A stretch of 64,000 nt of DNA, taken from NCBI RefSeq assembly GCF_000430745.1, contig NZ_AUMP01000001.1:186001-250000 (forward strand). Direction: 5' to 3'. Each line of letters opens with the position of its first letter. Position 1 is the stretch's first letter. This document shows positions 37,548 to 45,908 of this stretch, piece by piece. A program made the position numbers and the translations under genes. Under the pieces are notes generated by a model. It saw only the letters and a program-made list of their open reading frames with translations. It was not told the origin of the DNA and searched no databases. This DNA is from Fictibacillus gelatini DSM 15865 (lineage in GTDB: Bacteria; Bacillota; Bacilli; Bacillales; Fictibacillaceae).

Positions 37548-37988
37548 TTATTGACATCCACAACTACCGCCAGAACCACACCCACCGCTGCAACTTCTTG
37601 AATCAAAAAACGGGTTGCCCGTTGGGACTTTAATATGTTTAGAAACACTGCCTGCTATCAGCATGCTGCATTCGATTAATAACGTTTCAAGCTCTTTTTC
37701 CGCTTTTTTAAAATTGGCAATCGTCTCGTGGAAATCAAGCTCTCTTTTTAAAACCCGTATATCAGTTGACACCTGTTTATAATCAGGATGGTATTTCCCA
37801 AATCGTTGAACTTCCTCATACCGTTCCTTCATGTCGGTAAATTGGCGAATAAGTTTTTGAGCACGCTTATCTTGCTCTAATTCAAATTTACACATTCGAT
37901 ATCGGGCAGCTAACTCGGATTCGGCTATCATTTTGCCAAGAAGATAGGATTCATCTAAAAGTTCAGTATTCGTAATTGTTCCTATCAT
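37548..37988 (-). CDS. ylbF: Regulator YlbF/RicF of the Y-complex
   Basis: YlbF forms a complex with YmcA and YaaT that binds iron-sulfur clusters, directs RNase Y to specific mRNAs and promotes sporulation, competence and biofilm formation. The protein has 146 aa (B. subtilis 149). It is helical, with the conserved EEVQRFGKYHPDYKQVS and KVPTGNPFFDS. The C-terminal tail is cysteine-rich (CSGGCGSGGSCGC), fitting cluster binding. I chose the ATG at 37988, since the 30-residue extension is not family-like. Confidence 0.94.
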   Translation of the reverse strand: MIGTITNTELLDESYLLGKMIAESELAARYRMCKFELEQDKRAQKLIRQFTDMKERYEEVQRFGKYHPDYKQVSTDIRVLKRELDFHETIANFKKAEKELETLLIECSMLIAGSVSKHIKVPTGNPFFDSRSCSGGCGSGGSCGCQ

Positions 37989-38074
37989 CCAATCACCCCC
38001 TGCCTTAATTGTATACTTTCTATTATAGCGAATTATGTACAATGATAAAAGGCAATACACCTTGACCATATCGA

Positions 38075-38464
38075 TCAAGGTGTTTTGATAAGAATTTGCA
38101 ACTCTTTAGAGACCCCGTATGAAGATCCATTTTTTCTTTTTAATTCCAATGTCAATACGTGAACACCTTTCGGCAATTCTTCCAGTACAAAAGCGGATTG
38201 GTATACGTTTTGTTTGAACTTTCCATCTACTTTTACAGCAATATGTCCATCTTCATAATCGGGATCGTTCGGATTACTTCCAATAAAGGAAAACCCGGGT
38301 ATAAAGCAATCGACATATACTTTATTTCCTTTCACTGAATAATTTACCGTCCATTTGATCTGTTTGTGTACAATTGCCACTTCTTGTCCTTTAACCATAT
38401 CATGTTGTTGATTGCACTCTGTTATACTTAACACAGTGAATAGTGCAAGAATGATGTTTTTCAT
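38075..38464 (-). CDS. Predicted secreted small protein between ylbE and ylbF
   Basis: I do not recognise a named gene. The protein has about 129 aa and starts MKNIILALFTVLSITECNQQ, a signal peptide with a cysteine at residue 17. The preceding residues Ile-Thr-Glu are a poor lipobox, so lipid attachment is uncertain. The rest is beta-rich and looks like a small Ig-like domain: GHIAVKVDGKFKQNVY, then ELPKGVHVLTLELKRKNGS. The start ATG at 38464 is within a longer frame to 38506. The gene is not found here in B. subtilis. Confidence 0.7.
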   Translation of the reverse strand: MKNIILALFTVLSITECNQQHDMVKGQEVAIVHKQIKWTVNYSVKGNKVYVDCFIPGFSFIGSNPNDPDYEDGHIAVKVDGKFKQNVYQSAFVLEELPKGVHVLTLELKRKNGSSYGVSKELQILIKTP

Positions 38465-38614
38465 CAAAATAAACCACCTTAAAGAGCAGATGCATTTAGT
38501 TAACATAATTAAAATTTAGTAAACTGCTCTTTCGAAATTATTTAACTTATGGTTTATTTTTTGCAGCATGTCCTTTTTTTATCCAAAGTAGAAACCTATA
38601 GAATCCTATAGGTT

Positions 38615-38854
38615 TTAGCCGTTTTCCCCCATCATTCCAATAAAATCTAATAAAAGGGACAGGCCTTTCACCTGTTGATGAAAACGGTCAATCCGTTGGC
38701 CAAAAGTTCTGCCAAAAAATACTTTCGCATCTTCTTCAAGTTTCTCAATGGACGCAGGGTTACGGGTCAACTCTCGATACCAATTTGGCTGTTCCCTCAT
38801 AAAATATTTTAAATCCGGACGGGTACTTAAATATTCAATAATTTCTCTCCTCAT
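38615..38854 (-). CDS. ylbE: YlbE-like protein
   Basis: This protein of unknown function has 79 aa (as in B. subtilis). Conserved residues are in REIIEYLSTRPDLKYFMREQ and PNWYRELTRNP. It starts 14 bp after the ylbD stop codon and is probably co-transcribed with it. Confidence 0.92.
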   Translation of the reverse strand: MRREIIEYLSTRPDLKYFMREQPNWYRELTRNPASIEKLEEDAKVFFGRTFGQRIDRFHQQVKGLSLLLDFIGMMGENG

Positions 38855-38868
38855 TACCGCCTCATCCT

Positions 38869-39306
38869 CTAATCTTTATGAAATGGGTGACTTCCGCTAT
38901 GTGTTTCAGTTTGCCGCTCATTAGATGCCGGTTGATTGGATTGGAAATAAGACAATAAACGTTGGATTTCTTCTATCGCCCCGCTTATTTGCCCGATGTG
39001 TTGCTGCAGGTCGCTAATATTTACCTCACGGATTATTGAAAAAAAATCGCCAAGTGTTTTTCCTTTTTTATCTTTACTATCGTTTTCCTGTTGCACGTCT
39101 ATTTTTTTGTTAACTGCCTCCTTCTCATTTTGAACGGTTTTCTTTTTTCTAGAAGCTCTGTATTGGTTCCAGCTTTCATGTTTATCCCCCAGGACAATCC
39201 AGTCCTGATACACTTCCTTCCATGTCCGTTTTTTTGCCCGGACTTCATGTATCAGCTTAGGATGTTGTAGAACAAATTGTCTAAACTCCTCAATATCTTT
39301 TTTCAT
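38869..39306 (-). CDS. ylbD: Spore coat-associated protein YlbD
   Basis: The protein has about 145 aa (B. subtilis 132). The N-terminal third is conserved (FRQFVLQHPKLIHEVRAKK and WKEVYQDWIVLGDKHESW). The middle is a charged, low-complexity linker rich in Lys and Glu. The C-terminal third has a helix ISDLQQHIGQISGAIEEIQ and a His/Ser-rich end. The YlbD family is annotated as coat protein from spore proteomics. I chose the ATG at 39306 with GGGGTGATG upstream. Confidence 0.87.
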   Translation of the reverse strand: MKKDIEEFRQFVLQHPKLIHEVRAKKRTWKEVYQDWIVLGDKHESWNQYRASRKKKTVQNEKEAVNKKIDVQQENDSKDKKGKTLGDFFSIIREVNISDLQQHIGQISGAIEEIQRLLSYFQSNQPASNERQTETHSGSHPFHKD

Positions 39307-39451
39307 TTCATCACCCCTAGCTGCCATTAAAGCTACATGCACCTAATACATGATACATTAGCGCCTAGTAAAAGGTGCGCCTATTTTTTATTTGCAAATG
39401 ATTTACGGCTATGGATAAAATAAATTCAAACCAAAATTAAGGAAGGAATCC

Positions 39452-39946
39452 ATGATGGCTCTACAAAAAGACATTGAATACTTTTTAGCAAATGCTTCTA
39501 ATGAGGAAAGAGAAATTTTGTCGATTATGTTGGACAGTTTGATTCAAAAACGCGAATCCACGTCCTCCACTTATATTTCCAGATTAATGGACATGACTAC
39601 TCAAATAATGGATGATGATTCGATAGAAATAAGCGTTCCCATTACTCCACTACTTGCCAATAGCCTCGGCATTGTACACGGAGGCTTAACTGCAACCTTA
39701 CTCGATACGGCAATGGGAACGGCAGCCAATCGACATCTTGAACTCCATCAAGCAGCGGTTACATCAGAAATGAAAATCAACTTTACTTCACCTGGAACGG
39801 GCTCTAAGCTGACATGTAAAGCAAAAGTTCTTCATCGCGGCAAACAAATGATTGTAACGGAAGGAAAAGTGTTTGGTGATGAAGGCCAGCTTGTTGCTCT
39901 TGCGACAGGAACGTTTTTCGTCATACATAAAAAGGAGAACGAATAA
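39452..39946 (+). CDS. PaaI-type hotdog-fold thioesterase
   Basis: This predicted acyl-CoA thioesterase has 164 aa. The hotdog core shows LGIVHGGLTATLLDTAMGTAA (active-site HGG and D region) and EMKINFTSPGTGSKLTCKAKV. An N-terminal helix of about 50 residues precedes the fold. Two adjacent ATG codons follow GGAAGGA, so the start could be 39452 or 39455. It is on the opposite strand from ylbD and ylbC and ends in a terminator that contains its last codons. The substrate is unknown. Confidence 0.87.
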   Translation: MMALQKDIEYFLANASNEEREILSIMLDSLIQKRESTSSTYISRLMDMTTQIMDDDSIEISVPITPLLANSLGIVHGGLTATLLDTAMGTAANRHLELHQAAVTSEMKINFTSPGTGSKLTCKAKVLHRGKQMIVTEGKVFGDEGQLVALATGTFFVIHKKENE

Positions 39947-39959
39947 CGTTCTCCTTTTT
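39929..39959. terminator. Terminator of the thioesterase gene (shared with ylbC)
   Basis: A perfect 13-bp stem AAAAAGGAGAACG / CGTTCTCCTTTTT with a 5-nt loop contains the last four codons of the plus-strand gene and abuts the ylbC stop codon. It has U-rich 3' sides on both strands. Confidence 0.9.
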
Positions 39960-40983
39960 ATGGAGTAAGGAAATTCTGGGTATAGTCTTTCTTATATACG
40001 CCAACACCTAAATGAGTATAATTTTTATTTAAAAGCGCCTTTCGATGTCCTTCACTATTTAGCCATCCTTCAACCGCCGCAGGTCCATCGGTATAATTTG
40101 CCGCTATATTTTCTGCAGCCTCTGTATACTTAATATGGGCTTTGTTGAATCGATTCGCAAGATCACCTTCAGTAGGAGAAACGTGGGAGAAATAATTTTT
40201 TTCCACCATCTCTTTACTATGGGAAAAAGCGACTTCCGCCGCTTTTTCATGCCAGACGACCGGTTTTAAATGATGTCTTAAACGAATAACATTTGTGACA
40301 TCTAATATTTGCTTTTCCTCTGCCTGTTCAATTAATCGTTCTTCCTCATCGGAATACTCCGGTGGATTCATGAGTTCCCCACGATACACAATGGAATAAG
40401 GCCGCTGCATTAACAAAACATCTTTCGTCATGAAACGAATGCTGGAAAGCCGCTGGGTAAATTTATCTATATATAATTGAATCCAAATATTCCCCACTTT
40501 TACAAGTGGCCGTACATTCATTTCTTCTTCGGAAAGCTCAAACCGGTAAAAATTATCATTGTCCTTAACTGTTACATCGCTTGTTACAGAAATATGATGC
40601 AAAATTTTAGTTGATGGTTCCCCAATCGCAAATGGCTTTATCGGTAGTTTTTTGCCAATCGCATAGATCGTAATGACCTTTTCATCTTTTACGCCTACTT
40701 GCATATATGTATTTGGATTTTGAGAATATATGTACCAATCGTATCCATAAGAAGAAGGATCAATTCGCACGGGATCTCCGAGCTTTTTAATTAACTCATC
40801 TTTCGATTGGCCAATTAATTTTGCCACGCTCGAAGCCGGAACTTTTAAGGGCGGATTATTGATTTCAGGCTTCACTTGTTCGTGCTTAATAATGCTTTTT
40901 TCAGTCGAAGGAAATATATTGATGTCCAATAACCAAAATAAAGCTAAAATAAGAACAATAATGGCAACGATAATTTTTTTCAA
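39958..40983 (-). CDS. ylbC: CAP-domain secreted protein YlbC
   Basis: The protein has about 341 aa (B. subtilis 346). An N-terminal membrane segment or signal (KKIIVAIIVLILALFWLL) is followed by a CAP-associated N-terminal domain (SKDELIKKLGDPVRIDP, KPFAIGEPSTKI). The C terminus is a CAP/SCP domain with AAEVAFSHSKEMVEKNYFSH, AAENIAANY and GHRKALLN. I chose the TTG at 40983 with AAGGGAG upstream. The function is unknown; CAP domains in Bacilli are cell-surface proteins. Confidence 0.88.
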   Translation of the reverse strand: MKKIIVAIIVLILALFWLLDINIFPSTEKSIIKHEQVKPEINNPPLKVPASSVAKLIGQSKDELIKKLGDPVRIDPSSYGYDWYIYSQNPNTYMQVGVKDEKVITIYAIGKKLPIKPFAIGEPSTKILHHISVTSDVTVKDNDNFYRFELSEEEMNVRPLVKVGNIWIQLYIDKFTQRLSSIRFMTKDVLLMQRPYSIVYRGELMNPPEYSDEEERLIEQAEEKQILDVTNVIRLRHHLKPVVWHEKAAEVAFSHSKEMVEKNYFSHVSPTEGDLANRFNKAHIKYTEAAENIAANYTDGPAAVEGWLNSEGHRKALLNKNYTHLGVGVYKKDYTQNFLTP

Positions 40984-41087
40984 ATGAACAGCTCCCTTCA
41001 ACCAACTTAATATCCATTGTAAACGTAAAGGAACTTGTAAGCAAAAAGATCCAACCCCTTAGTACTAATATATATTTCAACATAAAA

Positions 41088-41118
41088 CAATAAAGCACCT
41101 TCAATAGGCGCTTTATTG
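41088..41118 (-). terminator. Terminator after ylbB
   Basis: CAATAAAGC.CCT pairs with AGG.GCTTTATTG (13 bp, one G-T position) around a 5-nt loop, followed by a T-rich stretch on the minus strand. It includes the ylbB stop codon. Confidence 0.8.
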
Positions 41119-41547
41119 CTGAATTTGTCCATGTTGTTCCGAAATCTCGCTTAATGCATAACCTGCTTTAGAATCTGATTCTTTTCGAACAGCGATATCC
41201 CCTAATGAAACGATCCCTACTAATTTGTTGTTTTCCACAACAGGCAAGCGCCGAATTTGGTGTTTTGACATTAAAGATGCCGCTTCTTCAACGGTCATAT
41301 CAGGACCCGCTTTAACCAACTTCTCATTGCTCATAATGTCAGTCACTTTTGTAGAGCCTGGCTTTTTATCTGCTACAGCGCGAATGACAATGTCACGGTC
41401 AGTAATAACGCCTAACAGCTGCTCATTATCGCAAATCGGGATTACACCTACATTGTCTTCTTTCATTTTTAGCGCAGCTTCGTATACGTTATCTTGTGGT
41501 GAGCACACATTTACATTTTTAGTCATAATGTCGCTTAATTTTTGCAA
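41113..41547 (-). CDS. ylbB: CBS-domain pair protein YlbB
   Basis: The protein has 144 aa (B. subtilis 148) and consists of two CBS domains (about residues 1-62 and 68-130). Typical motifs are DNVGVIPICDNEQLLGVITDRDIV and the matching IRRLPVVENNKLVGIVSLGDI. CBS pairs usually bind adenine nucleotides. The ligand and role here are unknown. The start is ATG at 41547 with AGGAGG upstream. Confidence 0.93.
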   Translation of the reverse strand: MQKLSDIMTKNVNVCSPQDNVYEAALKMKEDNVGVIPICDNEQLLGVITDRDIVIRAVADKKPGSTKVTDIMSNEKLVKAGPDMTVEEAASLMSKHQIRRLPVVENNKLVGIVSLGDIAVRKESDSKAGYALSEISEQHGQIQQ

Positions 41548-41722
41548 GTTTATGTCCTCCTTTTCATGATTTCTAAATTAGTTTCCGCTAATATTACGCA
41601 TATTATTCAATAGATCATTAAACAGAAATTACAGAATAAATGGTGACAAAGATTGCTTATTTTACTCATTTCTACTATCATTAATAAATAAGGATACATA
41701 CGAAATTGTAGGAGGTTTCAAC

Positions 41723-42070
41723 ATGAAATTCGAAGACACTGGTTTGACCGGGAAAGTTTTTCAATTTTCCTTTCTCGAACATATTATGCATAAGCATGCA
41801 ATCATCCGAGCTGGCCAATGGGATTATGAGCGAATTACATACGATTATAAATTCGAAGACATGACAAATGGCGATGTTTATTACTTACGTGTTCCGTGCC
41901 GGGTGATTGAAGGCGTTACGGAACAGCCGCATGCGAAAGTTGAGATCTTGACACCTTATTTAGGCAAGCACTATTATCCTCACGGTGTGGAGTATGATGA
42001 AGAATTTCCGAAAGCAATTGTTGACCGTTGCAGAAAAATTTTAAACGCAGTTAAAGAGGACCTTGAATAA
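41723..42070 (+). CDS. ylbA: YugN-like family protein YlbA
   Basis: This protein of unknown function has 115 aa (B. subtilis YlbA 120). It shows the YugN-like pattern: GQWDYERITYDYKFED, VYYLRVPCRVIEG and YLGKHYYPHGVEYDEEFP. The ATG at 41723 has GGAGG upstream. It is convergent with ctaG and has its own terminator. Confidence 0.9.
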   Translation: MKFEDTGLTGKVFQFSFLEHIMHKHAIIRAGQWDYERITYDYKFEDMTNGDVYYLRVPCRVIEGVTEQPHAKVEILTPYLGKHYYPHGVEYDEEFPKAIVDRCRKILNAVKEDLE

Positions 42071-42073
42071 AGC

Positions 42074-42112
42074 ATCCCCCTTTTCCGGAGTGAAAAGGGG
42101 GATTTTCTTTTC
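42074..42112 (+). terminator. Terminator after ylbA
   Basis: The stem ATCCCCCTTTT / AAAAGGGGGAT with an 8-nt loop is followed by TTTCTTTTCC on the plus strand. Confidence 0.9.
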
Positions 42113-42115
42113 CGA

Positions 42116-42141
42116 AAAAGCAAGAGCGAAAAATATCGCTC
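42116..42141 (-). terminator. Terminator after ctaG
   Basis: On the minus strand GAGCGA pairs with TCGCTC around a 6-nt loop, followed by TTGCTTTTT. It lies 3 bp after the ctaG stop codon. Confidence 0.72.
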
Positions 42142-42144
42142 GAT

Positions 42145-42993
42145 TTAATGTTTGTTTTGAAATGCAAGGATGCTCGCTTCAATTCTTGCCGTTTCTTCTT
42201 CATCCCTTTCTTTCTGACGCCTTACCCATCTAAAGAATATAACGCCAAGAATAACCGCATAAACAAATTCTTGCATAATTTTCATGACGACCCCGCCGGC
42301 AATTTGATCCTCTAATGGCGACATACCAAAAAATACTCTTGGTGCATCCATATATGTCGTAAACAGGACCCGATTGGCAAACATAATTAACGCACACGCT
42401 GGCGTTAACAAGAGCCCGCTTCCAAAGATGTAAGCAATCCGTTTAATCCCTGACATATCATCATATTCCTCTACCGGACATAATGCTGGCCACCATGTTA
42501 TAAACGAAGCAAGAAGCAAAACCATATGATAGAGCGTCATTAATGGCATATTCGCCATTACAAAATCAAAAATGCCCGGAATATGATAGAACGAAAATAG
42601 CATCACAAAGCTAACCAGTGCGATAAGCGGTTTCGTCGCTGCCCGAAAAAACCGGGTGAATCCATTCTCTTTTTCTAATATTGTTTTATAAAACGACACC
42701 GGTAAACTAAGGATAATAAGTGGCGGAAAAACAAGGTACATAATCGCCATTTGCGCCATGTGAGCCGTAAAGGAAAAGTGGTGACCTAGAACGCTTAATG
42801 GGCTTCCTTCAGCGATATACATGAAAATTAAAGCCAAGATAAATAATACTTTCTGAGATGTTTTTACACCTTTGGGCACGAAATATTTAAAGTATACAAC
42901 AGCTAAAACAATGGCTAATAAAAGAATATCCGGTCCATAAAGAGCAACAAATCCATAATCGCTTAAATGGTGGTAAAGTCCATGATGATGCAT
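42145..42993 (-). CDS. ctaG: Cytochrome c oxidase assembly factor CtaG
   Basis: CtaG (caa3_CtaG family) is a membrane protein needed for active caa3 oxidase, probably in CuB insertion. The protein has 282 aa (B. subtilis 297) with about seven membrane segments. Conserved histidines occur in SVLGHHFSFTAHMAQM and MTLYHMVLLLASFITWWPALCP. It follows ctaF by 82 bp, with a terminator hairpin between them. Confidence 0.95.
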   Translation of the reverse strand: MHHHGLYHHLSDYGFVALYGPDILLLAIVLAVVYFKYFVPKGVKTSQKVLFILALIFMYIAEGSPLSVLGHHFSFTAHMAQMAIMYLVFPPLIILSLPVSFYKTILEKENGFTRFFRAATKPLIALVSFVMLFSFYHIPGIFDFVMANMPLMTLYHMVLLLASFITWWPALCPVEEYDDMSGIKRIAYIFGSGLLLTPACALIMFANRVLFTTYMDAPRVFFGMSPLEDQIAGGVVMKIMQEFVYAVILGVIFFRWVRRQKERDEEETARIEASILAFQNKH

Positions 42994-43040
42994 TCTATTT
43001 TAACTCCTTCCTGAATGGAAAGTAGATTTGTTCAATAGGA

Positions 43041-43070
43041 AAAAATGGCTGCAATTGTCGCAGCCATTTT
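43041..43070 (-). terminator. Terminator between ctaF and ctaG
   Basis: The stem AAAATGGCTGC / GCAGCCATTTT with a 7-nt loop has a T run on the minus strand. It lies 5 bp after the ctaF stop, so ctaG needs readthrough or its own promoter. Confidence 0.85.
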
Positions 43071-43075
43071 AAAAT

Positions 43076-43411
43076 TTAAGTCGTCCAAATCATTGCCGCA
43101 ATTCCAGCGACGGTTACAGCAGCACAAAGTATTCCAGTGGCAATGCCTAAAATTGGAAACTCATGCCCTTTATGACTTAAGTGCATCCAAATATATAGTT
43201 GGAAAAATACTTGCACAATCGCAAGGACGAGAATGAACAAAACAGCAAACGTATTTGGGACTTTATCGCTCCAAATTGCGTAGAATGCGATAATCGTCAA
43301 AAGAATCATCATAACAAATGAAATCGTATGTTGCTTTCTTTCTTGTTTGATCTCAAGTTTGCGCTGTAATAATTCAGTCTTGCTAACCTCTGTATGATGG
43401 TGTTCAGCCAC
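43076..43411 (-). CDS. ctaF: Cytochrome caa3 oxidase subunit IV (CtaF)
   Basis: This is a small membrane subunit of the caa3 oxidase with 111 aa (B. subtilis 110). It has three membrane segments: ISFVMMILLTIIAFYAIW, FAVLFILVLAIVQVFFQLYIWMHL (partly) and ILCAAVTVAGIAAMIW. I chose the GTG at 43411 with AAGGTGG upstream, 2 bp after the ctaE stop. Confidence 0.94.
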   Translation of the reverse strand: MAEHHHTEVSKTELLQRKLEIKQERKQHTISFVMMILLTIIAFYAIWSDKVPNTFAVLFILVLAIVQVFFQLYIWMHLSHKGHEFPILGIATGILCAAVTVAGIAAMIWTT

Positions 43412-43413
43412 TC

Positions 43414-44034
43414 TTAACCCACCTTCCCCATAAGATAAACAACGGTGAAAATGAATACCCATACTACGTCTACAAAGTGCCAGTATAAAGCAAACAAGTA
43501 GTACTTAGGCGCATTATAAAGGTTAAGGCCTCTTGACCAGTTTCGCACTAAAAGCGAAATGAGCCATAAACAGCCAAATAATACGTGTCCTCCATGAAAA
43601 CCGACTAGCGTGTAAAATGAAGAACTGAAAGCACTTTTAGTAAAAGTATGCCCTTCATGCACATATTCATTGAACTCATAAATTTCCAATCCAAGGAAAG
43701 CGAGGCCGAGCAGCAACGTAATGAAAAACCAGCCTTGCATGGCACGGATTTTATTTTGTTTCATTGCCAAAATGGCATAGACACTTGTTAAAGAACTTGT
43801 TAAAAGGATCATCGTTGCAAGGAATACCGTTGGCAGCTGAAATAATTCCTTTGCAGTCGGCCCGGTTCCGTGCATATGCCGAAGCCCTAAATACGTTCCA
43901 AATAATGTGGCAAAAAGTACCGTTTCTCCTCCAAGGAAGAGCCAAAAGCCAACAAACTTATTTTTACCTTCGAGGGTTGCCTTCTCGGGATGTTCCGGAA
44001 TGTTTGTATCTGTAAAACGTTCGCTCAGATTCAT
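43414..44034 (-). CDS. ctaE: Cytochrome caa3 oxidase subunit III (CtaE)
   Basis: The protein has 206 aa (B. subtilis 207) with five membrane segments and the subunit III signatures FWLFLGGETVLFATLFGTYL and GFHGGHVLFGCLWL, ending WHFVDVVWVFIFTVVYLMG. The start overlaps the ctaD stop codon by one base (TAATG), so translation is coupled. Confidence 0.96.
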   Translation of the reverse strand: MNLSERFTDTNIPEHPEKATLEGKNKFVGFWLFLGGETVLFATLFGTYLGLRHMHGTGPTAKELFQLPTVFLATMILLTSSLTSVYAILAMKQNKIRAMQGWFFITLLLGLAFLGLEIYEFNEYVHEGHTFTKSAFSSSFYTLVGFHGGHVLFGCLWLISLLVRNWSRGLNLYNAPKYYLFALYWHFVDVVWVFIFTVVYLMGKVG

Positions 44035-45881
44035 TACGCTTTAACCCCCCTTAAATCGGCTTCCACTTCTTCTTTATGAATATGGAATCCGTGGTCATCG
44101 ATAACGGAACGTAGAAGCATACAAATTAAGCCAATACCAATACCTACTCCTGCAACGAGCCAATGATGATAAATAAATCCAAAACCAGCAATAAAGAAAC
44201 CGATGCTCATAATTAACGGCAAGATTGAACCGTTTGGCATATGAATATCTCCAACTGGTTCAGCAGGAGTCATTTCTTTATTACCTGCAGATTTTTCCAC
44301 CCAGAGGGGATCAAGACCGCGAACGAGCGGCGTTTGTGCAAAGTTATATTCCGGAGTAGGAGTTGGAATTGCCCACTCTAATGTTCTTCCGTCCCAAGGA
44401 TCTCCAGATGTTACTTTGTACTTAGACGAAATCGAAATTAACATATTAACCGCAAGAACAATAACACCAAGTCCCATCATGAGTGCGCCAATTGTACTTA
44501 TAAAGTTCATCGTGTCCCAATGTTGTCCTGTCAAGTATGTAAATACACGACGTGGCATACCCAATAATCCTAAGAAATGTTGCGGGAAGAATGTTAAATG
44601 GAAACCAATAAAGAATAACCAGAAATTCAAGAATCCTAATTTTTCATTTAATTTACGGTTGAAAATTTTTGGATACCAGTAGTATAGTCCAGAAAATACT
44701 CCTAAAACTACTCCACCGACAATGACATAGTGGAAGTGAGCAACGACAAAATATGAATCATGGTATTGATAGTCTGCTGCAGGGATTGCCAGCATAACAC
44801 CTGTTACCCCACCCATAACGAACGTCGGGATAAAGGATAGTGCCCAAACATTGGCAACTGTAAATTTCATTTTGCCGCCCCACATCGTAAATAGCCAATT
44901 GAAGATTTTAATCCCCGTCGGAACGGCAATTGCCATCGTAGCAACGGCAAAGATGGAGTTCGGCACAGCTCCGAGCCCTACGGTAAACATATGGTGAACC
45001 CAAACCATGAAGGCAAGGAATCCGATTAAAACGGTTGCAAAAACCATGGAGCTATAGCCAAATAAGCGTTTTTTCGCAAATGTTGAAACTACTTCAGAAA
45101 TAATTCCGAATACTGGCAAGATCAAAATATACACTTCGGGGTGTCCGAAAATCCAGAAAATGTGTTCCCAAATAATCGCGTTACCGCCATTATCGGCATT
45201 AAAGAAGTTTGCATCAAACACACGTTCAAACATTAATTGAAACAAGCCGATTGTAAGCGGCGGGAATGCAAACAAAATTAATAGTGAAGCAACAAATGAT
45301 GTCCAGGTAAACAATGGCATGCGCATAAATGTCATTCCAGGAGCACGCATATTAATGATTGTAACGAGGAAGTTAATCCCACCCATTAATGTTCCGGCAC
45401 CTGAAATTTGCAAACCTAAAATATAAAAATCGACTCCATGTCCGGCACTTGTCGTTGATAATGGAGCATAAGCCGTCCAACCAGCATCAGCCGCACCGCC
45501 TAAAAACCAGCCGCAGTTAAGCATAATGCCGCCAAATAAAAACATCCAAAAACCTAAAGCATTTAAAAACGGAAACGCAACGTCACGCGCACCAATTTGC
45601 AACGGAACGATACAGTTCATAAATCCGATCAAAATCGGCATTGCCGCAAAGAAAATCATTGTTGTACCGTGCATCGTCAACAACTGGTTAAATGTTTCGC
45701 CGACAAACATATCATTTTCTGGTTTAATCAGCTGAAGACGCATGAAAAGAGCTTCTATTCCACCGATTAAAAAGAAGAAAAGACCACCAAGCAGGTACAT
45801 AATACCAATTTTTTTATGATCAACAGTCGTAAGCCAGTCCATCAGCCCACTTCTTTTTTTGTGACTTGCAATAGTAGACAC
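44034..45881 (-). CDS. ctaD: Cytochrome caa3 oxidase subunit I (CtaD)
   Basis: This is the catalytic heme-copper subunit, carrying heme a and the heme a3-CuB centre. The protein has 615 aa (B. subtilis 622). The CuB histidine and cross-linked tyrosine motif GHPEVYILILPVFG is present, with MVWVHHMFTVGLG and the heme-ligand region VAHFHYVIVGGVVLG. The start is GTG at 45881 with AAGGAGGG upstream. Heme A synthesis for this subunit needs CtaA, whose gene is not in its usual place here. Confidence 0.97.
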   Translation of the reverse strand: MSTIASHKKRSGLMDWLTTVDHKKIGIMYLLGGLFFFLIGGIEALFMRLQLIKPENDMFVGETFNQLLTMHGTTMIFFAAMPILIGFMNCIVPLQIGARDVAFPFLNALGFWMFLFGGIMLNCGWFLGGAADAGWTAYAPLSTTSAGHGVDFYILGLQISGAGTLMGGINFLVTIINMRAPGMTFMRMPLFTWTSFVASLLILFAFPPLTIGLFQLMFERVFDANFFNADNGGNAIIWEHIFWIFGHPEVYILILPVFGIISEVVSTFAKKRLFGYSSMVFATVLIGFLAFMVWVHHMFTVGLGAVPNSIFAVATMAIAVPTGIKIFNWLFTMWGGKMKFTVANVWALSFIPTFVMGGVTGVMLAIPAADYQYHDSYFVVAHFHYVIVGGVVLGVFSGLYYWYPKIFNRKLNEKLGFLNFWLFFIGFHLTFFPQHFLGLLGMPRRVFTYLTGQHWDTMNFISTIGALMMGLGVIVLAVNMLISISSKYKVTSGDPWDGRTLEWAIPTPTPEYNFAQTPLVRGLDPLWVEKSAGNKEMTPAEPVGDIHMPNGSILPLIMSIGFFIAGFGFIYHHWLVAGVGIGIGLICMLLRSVIDDHGFHIHKEEVEADLRGVKA

Positions 45882-45908
45882 AGGTTTACCCTCCTTTTTA
45901 AAGCACGA

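Noticed and set aside
37530-37552. Hairpin just after ylbF
   Set aside because: The pairing (AGACCTTTT with AAAGGCCC) has mismatches and no clear T tract, so I did not call a terminator.
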